This document shows, one piece after another, positions 21,855 to 33,523 of a DNA stretch of 64,000 nucleotides. Each line of letters starts with the position of its first letter. Position 1 is the first letter of the stretch. A program made the position numbers and the translations under genes. The notes under the pieces were generated by a model. It saw only the letters and a list, made by a program, of their open reading frames with translations. It had not been told where the DNA came from and made no database searches. The stretch lies in NCBI RefSeq assembly GCF_001625195.1, contig NC_054390.1, positions 3,620,027 through 3,684,026 of the forward strand. Direction: 5' to 3'. Source of the DNA: Drechmeria coniospora. Its lineage: Eukaryota > Ascomycota > Sordariomycetes > Hypocreales > Ophiocordycipitaceae.

Positions 21855-23587
21855 AGCGCCATCAGTGCTGTCTCCTGCACGGCCACATTCCCTGCTGCTT
21901 CGACGTCCGGGGTCGATGCGCGCCATGTAGCAGTCGGACGATGTCGTTTGCAGCGCATCGCAGAATGGAATGGAAGGGTGCGACACACTAGAGGCGACGG
22001 CGCTTGCAGCTGCTTTGCCTGTGCTGCAGCCGCTGTAAGTACATGTAGGTGAAGGTGCATGTACTTGCTTGCCTCTCCGTGATTCCGTGCGCACCTACGT
22101 GTACTGTACATGCCGATGCAATTATAAAGGGTGCGCTACCTACAGGCCACAAACAGTGTCATGTTAGTAGGGACATGTATGTACATGCCCTCGCAGGTCG
22201 AGGAGTTCAAGGGAGGAGTCGCGCAGTGTCCACAGACCCCAGGCGGCAGGCCACTGGTCGCCTAGATCTGGTCGGCTGTCCGATCCCGCCATTGGCAGTG
22301 GGCCCGGAATGGCACTAGCACCCCGCACGGAGGAGCACCAATGAGCACGCCGCAACAGCTGTCATGAATCCGGCAAGTACAGGTACCTTGGCTCAGTTAC
22401 CGAGTACGGGGGCTGCACCACGCCGTAGACGGAACATACCCAAGAATATTACGGCTCAACCGAGCGGGAACAGGTACCAGCACGGCGCGCCGACATCTGC
22501 ATTCCGTACCCAGTACTTTACCCCCCACCGACGCCAACCTACCTCGTGCGTACTGGCCATGTCCCAACCTGGCCAAATGTCTCCCTCTATGCCTCGTTCG
22601 TACGAACAACAATCTCGCCCGTCGCCAAGCAAGCCAAGCCGGAGCAGGACGTCCCCTCGTCGCTCCTCGAGCTGCCAGGCCGGCTCCTTCAACATGGCTT
22701 GAACGCCCATCGATTGGCTTGCCTTCGTCTCGGCGCCAAAGCTCTTTGATTCGTTTCCGACAGCCAGCCTCGTGCCGCCGCCCGTCGAGCCAATACCTGG
22801 CAAGCACACAATCGACCAAAGGGCAGCCAAGCCAAGGGGATGGATGGATGCATGGATGGAAGGATGGCATACGTGTTCGTGCGTGGGCAGGAGGAGGTGG
22901 TGCGGAACGGTGATGTGATGCTGTACGCGTGCCAGGCGTAGGCACGAATCCAACCATGCCACTCCATCATGGCGTGCACCCGTCGACGCATACGGCCAAG
23001 CACGACCACAGGGAGCAGGGTAAGGTGGGTTATTATTAGCTCGCCCATACTCGCCACGACGGCCGTCATCGCTGCCGCAGACGAACACGCAACTCAACCT
23101 TGGTCGTACGCCGCTGTTGCGGCTGGCTGTGCGATGAAAGCGTCTGGCGTTCGGTACTCGGTACTCGGTACCGTACCTGCCTCCACCCCCTTTCCCATGC
23201 AAAAGTCAAAAAAACGCAGAGGATGGGGAGGCTCACTAAACTGTCCCCGGCGACGGCTGCTGGCCGGTCGTTAGCATCGACGCCGATCCATCGATGCTAG
23301 CGAGCCCTGGGCCCCTGAGCCGTCGTCGGCTCGACGGGTTCGGGGCCTTATAACAAAGTCGGCCGCCTCGTGGCCGGTCGAGAGCGACGAGAGGAGGCCA
23401 TCCGCCAGCACCAACCATCATCAGGTCGACCAACGCCGACCAACGCACGCGTTGCTCCCTTCCGCTCCGACCCCATAGCCCAGTGCCTTTGCGAGAGGAG
23501 CCTGAGGAGGCTGAGGAGCCCGACGAGTTCGACGAGTTCGACGAGTCCGACGTGCCCGGCGAGCCCGACGAGCCAAGATCGCCCGCC

Positions 23588-25661
23588 ATGACGGCGGAAC
23601 CCATCGACGTCGCCGATGCTCCTCCGCCCCCGCCGGAGGGGGAGTCGGAGAAGAAGCAAGAGGCAGTGTCGGAGAAGAAGCGGGAACGGGACCGGGACGT
23701 GGCCCTCGTGCCAGGCCAGGACGCCACCGCCTCCCACGAGGAAGCCGTGCACCAGCCGCTCGACTCGCGCGACACCTCCATCTCCTTCGAGGAGTTCATG
23801 TACTGGGCCGCCATCACGCGCGCCGACGAGGATGCGGCCAACAAGGCCTTCAGGGAGGCTCGCGGCCCCCGCACCTTCAAGTCCGTCATCAAGAGCCGCT
23901 TCTCTCGGGCGCCCAAGGCCGAGCCGGCGGCGGAACCGGCCAACGATGGCCTGAACTCGGTCCTCGACCGTGCTGAGGAAGAGGTCGTCAACGAGGATCC
24001 CGAGTCCGTCGCCGTCTCCCACGGCGTCTCGGAGCAGGAGTGGAAGACGGCGAGTCGAGCGTTGCGGACGGCGAGCTGGGGTGCCGTCTTCTTCCTCATC
24101 ACCACCGACGTCCTCGGCCCCTTCTCGACCCCCTGGGCCTTTGCCCAGATGGGCTACGGCCCCGGCATCGCCCTCTACACCGTCTTTGGCGTCATGGCCG
24201 GCTAGTACGTCGGCTCGCTCCTATAACCCCCCCTCCCCCCTCCGACCGTCGAGGCTGACGGGGTGCCGCGCCGGGGCAGCTCCGGGTGGATCATCTGGCG
24301 AAGCTTCAGCGGCCTCGACTCGGATCGCTTTCCCCTCCTGACCTACGGCGACCTCTTCTTCCGCCTCTTCGGTCAGGTCTCGCGCCACGTCGTCAACTTC
24401 ATGCTCGGCCTGCAGCTGCTCCTCAACGTCGCCGCCCTCATCCTGAGCAACGGCCAGTCGATTTCGCAAATCTCCCAGGGCGACAACGACAGCAACGGCG
24501 ACGGCATCTGCTTCATCGCCTGCCTGGCCATCTTCACCGCCGCCGGCTGCATCGTCGGCCAGATCCGAACGCTGCAGCGGTTCGCCTGGATCGCCAACTT
24601 TGCCGTCTGGATCAACCTCATCATCATCTTCCTCTGGTGCGTTGTCCGAGTCCGAGTCCCCCTCCCCTCCCCCTGCCTTACCGTCCCCTCGCACTCGCCG
24701 GACTCGGCGCGGTGCGGTGCTTGCGCTCGCTGACGCTGGCCGCAGCATGGGCGTCGTCGCCAACTATCCGCCAAACTTCAAGGCCACCGAGGCCTCCTTC
24801 GGCCCCGAGTTCGGCCCCGGTCCGGTCCAGACCTTTGCCGGCACGCCCCCGGACGGCCTCTCCACCGGCGGTTCCGGCTTCGTCGGCTCCCTCAACGGCC
24901 TCAACCAGGCCGTCTACTCCTACGGCGGCTGCATGGCCTTTGTCGCCTTCCTGTCGGAGATGAGGCACCCGTGGGACTTTTGGAAGGCCCTCCTCTGCGG
25001 CGAGGTCTTCATCTATTGCGTCTACATGTTCTTTGGCATCTTCGTCTACTCGTACCAGGGTCAGTACTCGTTCAACCCCGTCATGCAGGGGCTGTCGCCC
25101 TACGGCTTCCAGACGGCGGCGAACATCCTGAACCTCATCACCGGCCTCATCGCCGCCGCGCTCTACGGCAACATCGGCTTCAAGGTCATCTACATCGAGG
25201 TCTTCGAGGAGATCTTCCACCTGCCTCCGCTGACGAAGCGCATCGGCAAGATCGCCTGGGCCGTCATGATTCCCGTCTACTGGGCGCTCGCCTTCATCAT
25301 CGCCGCGACCATCCCTCAGTTCAACTACATCTCGGGCCTCGTCGGCGCCCTGTTCATCCTGAGCTTCACCTACACCTTTCCCGCCCTCGTCGGCCTCGGC
25401 TTCTGGCTGCGGAAGGACGCCATGACAGCCGAGGAGCGCTTCGACCCGAGCACGCGGCAGTACAACTACGTCGACACGGGCTTCGCCCGCTGGAAGCGCG
25501 CCTTCATGATGAAGCCGTGGTTCAACCTCTTCAACCTGTTTTACATGCTCGGCAGCGTCGTCACCACGGTGCTGGGCGTCTATTCGAGCGTCGAAGGACT
25601 CATCGCCGCCTTTGACGGCAAGAGCTCGTCGACAAGCTTCGGGTGCACGCCGCCGGTGTAG
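23588..25661 (+). CDS. Amino-acid transporter, AAAP family (MTR/neutral permease type)
   Basis: Exons 23588-24204, 24280-24636 and 24746-25661 encode 629 residues. The protein belongs to the Aa_trans (Pfam PF01490) superfamily, proton-coupled amino-acid carriers of plasma or vacuolar membrane; closest in type are fungal neutral amino-acid permeases such as Neurospora MTR. A cytosolic N-terminal tail of about 175 residues is rich in Glu and Lys. About eleven hydrophobic segments follow, starting ASWGAVFFLITTDVLGPF, a signature helix of this group, then GPGIALYTVFGVMAGYSGWIIW across the first splice. Later helices include HVVNFMLGLQLLLNVAAL and NLFNLFYMLGSVVTTVLGVY. The reading frame stays open upstream to about 23483 and would add an acidic stretch, but no ATG lies there, so 23588 is chosen. 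Substrate specificity is inferred from family only. Confidence 0.88.
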
Positions 25662-25923
25662 TGTAGGTGGCAGCGCGCTCTCGGCCTGCGTCGGTCGGGG
25701 CATGTTTTGACATTGCGGAGAAGCGCGCGACGGAAGCCCCTTGTCGTTGTTGTCAAGCTTGGCCCGGCAAGGCTCCAAGGTCGATCGGGCGTCTCACTCA
25801 TCGATTCTCATGATGGCGGATATACCCTCTCGGTTGCTGAGCCTAGTGATGGGTGCATGGAGGAGACGGAGGAGATGGAGTATAGGGAATGATAGCAACT
25901 GGTCGGCATGTCGGATCGGCACA

Positions 25924-26024
25924 GTCTTCTTGGCTTAGTTGGTTAAAGCGTCGGTCTCATATTCATATGACCAGATTTACTCTGGGTAATCCGAAGGTCG
26001 TGAGTTCGAGTCTCACAGAGGACA
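25924..26024 (+). tRNA. tRNA-Met(CAT), elongator type, with intron
   Basis: All arms fold: acceptor GTCTTCT with AGAGGAC and discriminator A, D stem GCTT/AAGC, T arm GTGAG-TTCGAGT-CTCAC. The anticodon loop CTCATA|A has CAT at 25958-25960 and is split after position 37 by a 27-nt intron (25962-25988). The anticodon stem keeps the T31-T39 mismatch usual in eukaryotic elongator tRNA-Met. The mature length is 74 nt before CCA addition. The TTCGAGT T loop argues for elongator rather than initiator identity. Confidence 0.92.
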
Positions 26025-27865
26025 ACGAGGAAGTTGTGGATCCTGGTATTCTTTTTTGCCAAATTTGCGCATTTTGGACCTCATTTCAACTCAACCCCAA
26101 GGTTCGCACGAACATGGTCCATGGTGCCAGTCACAAGTACTGCACAAGTACACATGCGCAGTGAGACTGTCTGTAAATAGTTGCACAAGTACCAAGTATG
26201 TGTGTGTGGGTAAGAAGTTGCACTCCGTAAGCACATACAGTACAAGTATTTAATAGTTGTATACTGTAAGTAAGTACTGGAAGAACTTTGTAGAAGTAAG
26301 TGTACATGTACTGTAAACTAAGTACTTGTACAGCGAGTACAACACTACAAGTGTGTCCGTAATGACAATGGGAATAATAGTTCCTGCGCTACTCCATAGG
26401 TCTTCTGCAAATAGTAAGTATATGGGGTGTCTCCGACTTGAATGAACGAACCATAAGGTGCTCCGTCCGGAATACAGGAATATACTGTAAATCAATAATA
26501 CTTATACACGTACTTCAGTACAGACCGTGAGAACATTGTACCGCACTGTACAAGTAGGTAGGTATACAGGGTGCAAGTACGGAGTAGTGAGTGTACTTGT
26601 AAGTGCTTGCCATGCATAGCAAATGTACATACTTGTAACTACTCGTTTACCTGTACAAGTACGGAGTACATTACTTATGTTTCTAGGACTCCGTACTTGT
26701 GAGTACAGTACAAGAACCTAGGTGTACTTGTGCAAGTAATTAATTACTTGACTTAATCCAAGTACTTGGTCGTATCTCCTCTCGTGTGTACTTACTCCGT
26801 ACAACACAGTACTTACATGGGCTCCGTACTTGCGTATCGCCGACGAATTGTCCAGCTCGAGCAAGCACCACAGAGGAATGCTTGTAGGGTCTGTGTTTGC
26901 GTCGAGCGTGTCAGCTTTTTGCGTTGGAGTGGGAAAGAATGTCGTTTAGCAGTAATGACATGCATGGCCAAGTGAGCAGGTTCTTGGATACTTTCTTGTT
27001 GATTATTATTGCCCGTCGAGATACAGAACTTGCACTGCCTGCTCTACCGTGGACGGAGCACAGTACATGTACATGCAGAGTATAACCTGAACAGGCGGTC
27101 TGTCCCAGCCATGTATTTACAAGTGCATGTTTATGGTAGGTACTGCGCACCACTGTGCGGTACGGAGGGAGTACAAAGTACCTTCAATATATATATACCG
27201 CTGGTGCACAAGTGCAAAGTATGCTATGCGTACGTGCTAGTAAAGTACATGTACAGTACTTAAGTACTTGCAACTACTTACCTCTAGTACACTTGGACGC
27301 ACAGTCACATGCAAGCGGCGAAAGACGACAAAATGGTCACGCAGTCTCTCTGGCAGCGACGGCGATCATGCTCGCAAACCACTTGCCGCGGCGCACCAAT
27401 TGCCTCGTACGCACCGAGTGCTTGCGCCAGTGAATCATGGTGAGCTTGATGAGCAAGCTGCCGGGGTTTGGCGGGGGGCGAAGGGGGGGGGGGGGGGGGG
27501 GGGTCCGTTGGTTGCCCCATGCTTCGTACCGTCCTCAGTTGCGTCACCAGTCCAAATTCAGGCCACCACGGCGCTAAGCATCGAACTCTGAAGTTCCGAC
27601 TTCCTTCTGACGTCTGACTTCAATCGAACTCGACTTCCTGACAACAACAACAACAACGACACATCCGAAACCGAAGCGACCGTCAAGTGAATCTGCTTCC
27701 CAAGACGAAGCAAGGACGAAAGATTCGACGGCAAAATCCGGCCGCTCCGCTGAAGCAGGCAGCTTCCAGATCGCATCCCCGCACGCATCAGCATCCAGCA
27801 GCACCCGCCGCCAGCACTGCTCGCCACACATACCAAACCCCCTTCCCCCCCACCTCTCCCCCACC
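26025..27865. other. GTAC-word-rich spacer between tRNA-Met and the LDO-like gene
   Basis: It is lower in GC than the coding regions and packed with AGTACTTG, GTACATGTAC and TACGGAGTAC words from about 26130 to 27290. A 21-nt G run at 27483-27503 and the promoter and leader of the following gene lie at the right end. A short TATATATATA stretch is near 27190. No gene seen. Confidence 0.6.
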
Positions 27866-28576
27866 ATGTCCTCGAAGCAAAATGTCCAGCCGCAGGTCGG
27901 CGACAAGGCCAACGGCAAGGCTGGAGCCATCTACTCCCTCGTCCAGCGCTCCCTCGACCAGGTGGTGAAGCCGTCGGTTCGCCATCGCGCCTACGACTCG
28001 GCCTCGACATTTGCCTCATCGCGGCCCATCCTCTTTGTACGTTCTGCCCACCACCCCGCCTCCTCTGCTCCCAACCCTCTCGGCCATCCCATCTCCCCTC
28101 CTCGACCATCCCCCTCTCGATGACACTCCTCTCGATGACACCCCTCTCGAGCTCGATGGCGGCGCCGACAGCTCCCCCCCCCCCCCCGTTCGCGCGACAG
28201 CCTTCGTTTGTGCTGACGGAAGACGGCTCCAAATTAGTCCTTCGCCGCCTCCCAGCTTGCCTTGTCCTTTCTGCCTCTCCTCCTCTTTGTCTTCTTCGCC
28301 GCCTCGACCGTCGCCTTTGCTCTCGGCACCGCCATCGTCTTCGCCCTCTTCTGGATCTCCCTCGCTTTCCTCGTCCTCGTGCCCGCTCTGCTCGTCACCT
28401 CGTCCATCGCCGTCTTCGTCTGGGCCTGGGCCCTCGGCAGCTTCCTCGTCGCCCGTTGGCTCTACAACCATGCGCCGACGGCCGTGAAGCGTGACGTGCA
28501 CGCAAACCATGCGAATGGGCCCGCCAAACCCAGCATACCCGTCAAGAACGTCGCCGGCGTGGGCTATGCCCAGTGA
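27866..28576 (+). CDS. Promethin/LDO-like lipid-droplet membrane protein
   Basis: Exons 27866-28036 and 28238-28576 encode 169 residues; the ATG sits in CCACCATGTCC. After a polar N-terminus of about 50 residues, two long hydrophobic stretches follow (about residues 60-100 and 103-140). They start LALSFLPLLLFVFF and include FALFWISLAFLVLVPALLV, ending VWAWALGSFLVARWLYN, then a basic tail. This layout matches the Promethin family (Pfam PF16015; human LDAF1, yeast LDO16/LDO45), which works with seipin at ER-lipid droplet contacts. I recognise the pattern rather than a close homologue, so the function is inferred. A second in-frame acceptor at 28254-28255 would shorten the protein by six residues. 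It converges on RPT2. Confidence 0.65.
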
Positions 28577-29000
28577 GAACGAGGACGCCCAGCCAGCGTG
28601 AGAAGGTGAGAATGTGCAGACCGTGGCAGAGGGTCGCCGTGCTGCTACTTTTGGGGAAGGTCGCGCAAGGCCATGCAGGTCAGGCAAGTTCACGCAGGGT
28701 CTCGCAGGGTCACCCTGCTTGGACGGGACGAGCGGTCGCTTCACTTGTAGATAGTACTGTAGCTGGACTCGGAACGCCCGCCGCAAACGCCTCGGGGCGG
28801 GCAGGTACATGACACGCACACATATAGGAGCCTCGGCGAAATACAGGCACGCGGCGCATTTCTATCCATGGATGGGAAGCTGCTATCATACATGGCTGTG
28901 TGGCATAGATGCTACATGATCCGCTGTCGCAGCAAATCCCTGCCGCTTGCACCTTCTGCCCTGCCGCTCCAACCGCGCTCGGCGGCGCACGGCTGCGCAA
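28577..29000. other. Convergent 3' spacer between the LDO-like gene and RPT2
   Basis: A 424-bp tail-to-tail spacer holding both 3' regions. It has no GTAC-word cluster beyond one GTACTGTAG near 28753 and no reading frame of interest. Confidence 0.6.
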
Positions 29001-30596
29001 CTACAAATACAGTCCCTCGGGCTCGCCCTCCTGCTTGGTGCGCAGGACACGCTCCCTCGCCGACCGAAAGTCGGCCATCTGGACGCGCATGCGCCGCTCC
29101 CGCAGCGCGAGCATCCCCGCCTCGGAGCAGATGGCCTTGATGTCGGCGCCCGACAGGTCGTCCTTTTGCGAGACAAACTCTTCGAGATCGACGTCGTCGT
29201 TGAGGTTCATCTTGGACGTGTGGAGGACGAAGATCTTGCGCTTCGTGTTCTGGTCCGGGTTCTCAAACAGAATCTTCCGGTCGATGCGGCCCGGTCGGAT
29301 GAGGGCCGGGTCGAGCGTCTCGATCTTGTTGGTGGCCATGATGACCTTGACGTCGCCGCGGTCGTCGAAGCCGTCGAGCTGGTTGAGAAGCTCGAGCATG
29401 GTCCGCTGCACCTCCCGTTCGCCGCCCGAGGTGGAATCGTAGCGCTTGGTGCCGATGGCGTCGATCTCGTCGATGAAGACGATGGACGGCGCGTTCTCGC
29501 CCGCCACCTGGCGCCCTCGGATTAGCCTCTGTCCCTGCCTGCTTTCCTTCCTCGGTCGCCTCGGCGGCGCCCGGGGGTGGGGGGGGACACGTACCTGGAA
29601 CAGCTGACGGACCAGTCGCGGGCCGTCGCCGAGATACTTTTGTATCAGCTCGCTGCCGACGATGCGCAGGAAGGTGGCCGACGTCTGGTTGGCCACGGCC
29701 TTGGCGAGCAGCGTCTTGCCCGTGCCGGGCGCGCCGTAGAGGATGACGCCCTTGGGCGGCTTGATGCCCATCTCCTCGTACAGCTCCGGGTGGAGCAGCG
29801 GCAGCTCGACCGATTCCCTGACTTCCTGGATCTGCTGCTCGAGGCCGCCAATGTCGGCGTAGGATTCCGTCGGCGCCTTGTCCAGCTTCATGACGCTGAC
29901 GAGCGGGTCCGTGTCGTCGGTCAAGACGCCGACGATGCTGACCGTCTTGTGGTGCAGCAGGACGCTGGTGCCCGGCTCCAGCAGGTCCTTGTCGACGAAG
30001 CTCATGATGCTGACGTAGTACTCGGGGCCCGTCGTGCTGCTGACGATGGCGTGGTCGTCGTCGATGAGCTCCTCCAGAGTCCCGACTCCCATGGGGCTAC
30101 CGCGCATGTCGTCGACGCGGCTTCGCTCGTCGGCCAGCCTGTCGATGTCGGCGTCGAGCCCGACCGTCGCCCCCTCCTTGGACGTCTTCGCCTTACGCAG
30201 ACGTTCCTGGTTCTCGATGTACTCCTCCTCTAGCAGGAGATGGTCGTGGATTCGCTGCATCCGGAGGAGGCGGAGCTTGCATCGGCTCGTCGGAAAGACG
30301 GTGGGGAGCTTCACCGCCGCCGTCGTTCCGACCGCCTTTCTCTTCTTCTTGCCGACGCGTGTCGTCGGCCGAGGGGGGGGCTCGTACTTGGGCTTCTCCT
30401 TCTGCATCGGCGCGGCGTCAGCCGATGCCACGGACTGCCGGGTCCATCCCAAGGCGTCCGCCTACCTTTTTCTCCTTGTCATCGCGGGGTTCGCCGCCTC
30501 CGCTGCCTCCGAGGCCAGACTGTCCTTGGCCCTGCGTCACAGTGAGCGAGGGTGCGAGAGCGGATGGGCCGTCGACGGCGGCGACGAGCTTACCAT
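29001..30596 (-). CDS. RPT2: 26S proteasome regulatory ATPase subunit RPT2
   Basis: Exons 30596-30594, 30531-30466, 30401-29595 and 29507-29001 encode 460 residues. RPT2 is one of six AAA ATPases in the 19S base that unfold substrates and open the 20S gate. The N-terminus MGQGQSG carries Gly2, which is N-myristoylated in RPT2 orthologues. Conserved blocks include [20 protein letters not shown] and [20 protein letters not shown], Walker A GAPGTGKT (residues 246-253), Walker B FIDEID (about 303-308), and the second region of homology with RPGRIDRKI. The C-terminus is LYL, the HbYX-type motif that docks in the alpha ring. The first coding exon is the ATG alone: intron 1 starts right after it (30593-30532) and rejoins at GGC. 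This start restores the family's MGQ N-terminus; the alternative, the open frame from 30452, lacks it. Confidence 0.95.
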
Positions 30597-32652
30597 GGCA
30601 ACGCGGAGCTTGCGTCGACGAGTGAAGCAAGCGGTTCGATTGCCCGCAATGCACTATGCACTCCGCGCAGGAATGCTACCTTGAATCCGGGTCGAGGGCG
30701 CGAGGATGATGGAGTGGTGAGGTGGGCGAGTGAGTGAGTGAGTGAGGGGTGATGAAGATGAAGGTATGTAGGTCTGTGGCTAACAGATGTTGGGATCATG
30801 GACCTCGAACGCCTTGCCGGCTTGTACTTGTAGGCGGCAGGGAGACACGACGCAGCTCCAGACGTCACGTGCTGGAGAGGCCGGGTCACGTGATGTGTTG
30901 CATTGTCGCAGCATCAACACAACAGCCCGCTCGTCAGAAAAAGCTCCATGGTTGAAGCACAGCTAAATGAAGTTTTCGTTCCGTCGGACTCATTGGAGCT
31001 TTTCTTGACATTACCTGTGCCTGGAATGGTGCATGTACAGTGGTTGCATTATTACTCTGCGCCAACCGAGCTTCCTTCGCATGCATGCACCCCTGTGGAC
31101 CCATTGCCCGCAATGCTTACAGTACAACTACCTACCCTGTAGAACAAGTCACTTGGATCTCATTGCTTTACCCGAGGGTTGGCCTGCTGCAAAATCTCAA
31201 AAGAACAGATGTGTTCCGTCTTGCAATTCTAGTACATGTAGTCTCGGTATTATTTGACTTGTCGAGAGGGAAGGATCTCGATCGCTTATATGCGTCAGAT
31301 GGTGGCCTTGGATGCAACAAATAAGGTTGCTGGTATGAGGTGCTGCGGAGTAAATAGCTCTGTATTCATACTGTATGCAGCAGTACATGTACACGAGAAA
31401 GGGACATGGAAAGGATTGAACGCGACAGACATGCACATCGCGGTAGCCGTAGGTACTCTGCTCTGCAAAACGAAATCCCCAGCAGTTCTTCATATTCGGA
31501 CATGTCGCCTCGAGACTCGCCGAATAAGCCAACGGAGTGTTGTCTCTTGGGGGGAGCTGTGTCCACTCGGCGCACGGTACAGTGCATGTTTCGGTCAGCA
31601 CGGAGCGCCGAGGAAGGCCCTTGGTTCCAGTAAGTAAGCGTTCATCGCACCCGCATAATACCCATGAACCTCCCAAATCACGCAAACTATCCATGGCTTT
31701 TTGAGAGAGGAGCCTAGTATCACAATCGGTCCCGAATGAATGGAAAGATGGACTATCCTTCGCACCGCACCGCACCGTGTCGAGGCTCAAGTCCGTCGTC
31801 GGCTGGACTCAGCTATTGTCTTGGTCGCCGTCCATGTGCGTGTTGGTGTGAACCATTCTCTCTCTACTTAATGCTTGTAACGATTGCACTGTGCTGTACT
31901 TGGTATCGAAAGCTAGGCAAGCACAGTACCTGTAGGCTCGAGGGACTGTGCTCCGTACTCATGGCTACTCCCGCGCTTGGTGCGAAGTTGATACTTGCAG
32001 GTACAGGGAATGGCCACCTTACTTGTGGTCATTCCAGGTGCGTTTACGTAGGAATATTAATACTTGTAATACTCTGTACTCTGTTCTCCGTGTAAGTACT
32101 GTAGGAACTTAGTAATACTTACTGACGTCGTGGGCGGTACGCCGCATGTGCTGCACAGTACAGTACTACTTGCTTGTACTGTAGACCGCCTACTTGTACT
32201 GTAGACCGCCTACTTGTACTCACTTGCAAGTAATACAGAGTACTAGGTAAGGAAGTACTCAGGTACACCGGCATATTGCTGCGGTTCTCGTAATTACTGT
32301 ACATTGTACTCCGTACTGTACACCTGCAGTAGTTGTACATGTATATACTTTCATCGCCCCTCCTGAATGCTACCTACAAGTGCTTACTTGCAAGTACTGC
32401 GCAGCTACGGAGTACAGTAATCAGTATGGAGTACTCCGTACTGTACGGAGCAGATGCTTTGCCGTTTGTCCGGTAGCCTGTACTGTAATAGGTGATGCTT
32501 CCCGCAGAGTATATTATTCCATCATCGTCGGCTGTATTCCACGTCGTTCCCTCCCACCAAACCCGCCACCAAGGGCCCTCTCCGTCACTCGACGCCGGCA
32601 GAACATCCATTACAGTATTGCATTCAACTTCACGCCGCCCCCGACCGACACC
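30597..32652. other. Divergent promoter interval between RPT2 and the E2 gene
   Basis: The RPT2 side contains two CACGTG boxes (separate entry). From about 31900 to 32460 the interval is dense in GTAC words, including paired AGTACTCCGTACTGTACGGAG and two copies of TGTAGACCGCCTACTTGTAC near 32175-32220. No gene seen. Confidence 0.55.
30866..30892. promoter_or_regulatory. Pair of CACGTG boxes upstream of RPT2
   Basis: CACGTG at 30866-30871 and 30887-30892, the second within TCACGTGA, lie 270-297 bp upstream of the RPT2 start codon, 21 bp apart (two helical turns). CACGTG is the classic site of bHLH factors such as Cbf1. Binding is inferred; no yeast-type PACE element (GGTGGCAAA) was noticed. 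Confidence 0.4.
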
Positions 32653-33523
32653 ATGACGACGAGCCGTGATCGTCGCATCGCCAAGGAGCTGGCTGATATC
32701 CAAGCCGACCGGGATCACTCCGGCGTCTACGCAGCACCCGCCGACGGCGTCACCCTCAAGCACCTCAAGGGCACCATCCCCGCGCCCCCCGACACGCCCT
32801 ACGCCGGGGGCACGTACAGCATCGACATCCAGATACCGGACAACTATCCTTTCAAGTCGCCCCTCATGCGCTTCGAGACCAAGATCTGGCATCCCAACGT
32901 CAGCAGCCAGACTGTGCGCCCGCCCCCAGCCGTCACCCCTCCCTCCCCCCTCCCCCCCTCCCCCCATACCATCGTCCGTTCATCGGCTTACCTCTCACGC
33001 CTGTTCCTCTCCAGGGCGCCATCTGTCTCGACACCCTCGGCAGCGGCTGGTCTCCCGTCCAGACGATAAAAACGGCGCTCCTCTCTCTCCGCATGCTGCT
33101 CGAATCCCCGAACCCAAAGGACCCGCAAGACGCCGAGGTGGCGAGCATGCTCGTCGAGGAGCCCGAGCGCTTCGCCCGCAAGGCGCAGGAGTGGGCCATC
33201 CGGCACGCCGGTGCGAGGAATCCATCCTTCGACCTGAACGGCTGGATGAAGAAGAACGGTGGCCAGTCGGCGACGGCCAAGTCGGATGATTTTAATAGGT
33301 AGGTGACGTGCCTCGCCTCCCGAGTGCCCGGCCTGACGAGGGATGAAGATACAAGGGCTACAACAAGGATCTCATCGACCGCTTCGTCACCATGGGCTTC
33401 GACCTCGACGCCGTCGTCGAGGCCTTCATATACGTGGGCATAGATCGCAACCACGGGCGAGACTACGAGCTGGAGGAGGCGTACATGGGCGACATCACCG
33501 CCCGTCTCCTTGGGGAACAATGA
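32653..33523 (+). CDS. ubc1: Ubiquitin-conjugating enzyme E2 with C-terminal UBA (Ubc1/UBE2K type)
   Basis: Exons 32653-32913, 33015-33298 and 33349-33523 encode 239 residues. It accepts ubiquitin from E1 on a catalytic cysteine and builds Lys48 chains with E3 ligases. The UBC fold begins RRIAKELADIQADRD; IPDNYPFKSP and KIWHPNV lead to the active site GAICLDTLG with Cys91, next to Cys92 of human UBE2K. Intron 1 falls three codons before that cysteine. The C-terminal UBA domain (about residues 197-237) carries DLIDRFVTMGFDLDAVVEAF and ends with the ITARLLGEQ helix. Length and domain order fit the Ubc1/E2-25K class (yeast 215, human 200 residues), with a slightly longer linker. Confidence 0.93.

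Larger units (their letters stand above)
18201..23587. other. 5.4-kb gene-free interval
   Basis: Short frames occur on both strands but none shows a domain or credible exon chain. It contains GTACATGTAC and TACGGAGTAC words (for example 19795, 20405-20445, 20575-20590), a 20-nt G run at 21835-21854, an 18-bp tandem array (21190-21300) and the promoters of the FMO (left) and the amino-acid permease (right). Confidence 0.55.

Noticed and set aside
15940..25661. Secondary-metabolite cluster around the FMO, bZIP and permease genes
   Set aside because: No backbone synthase (PKS, NRPS, terpene cyclase) or other tailoring enzyme is present in the window, and the genes are separated by over 5 kb of empty sequence.
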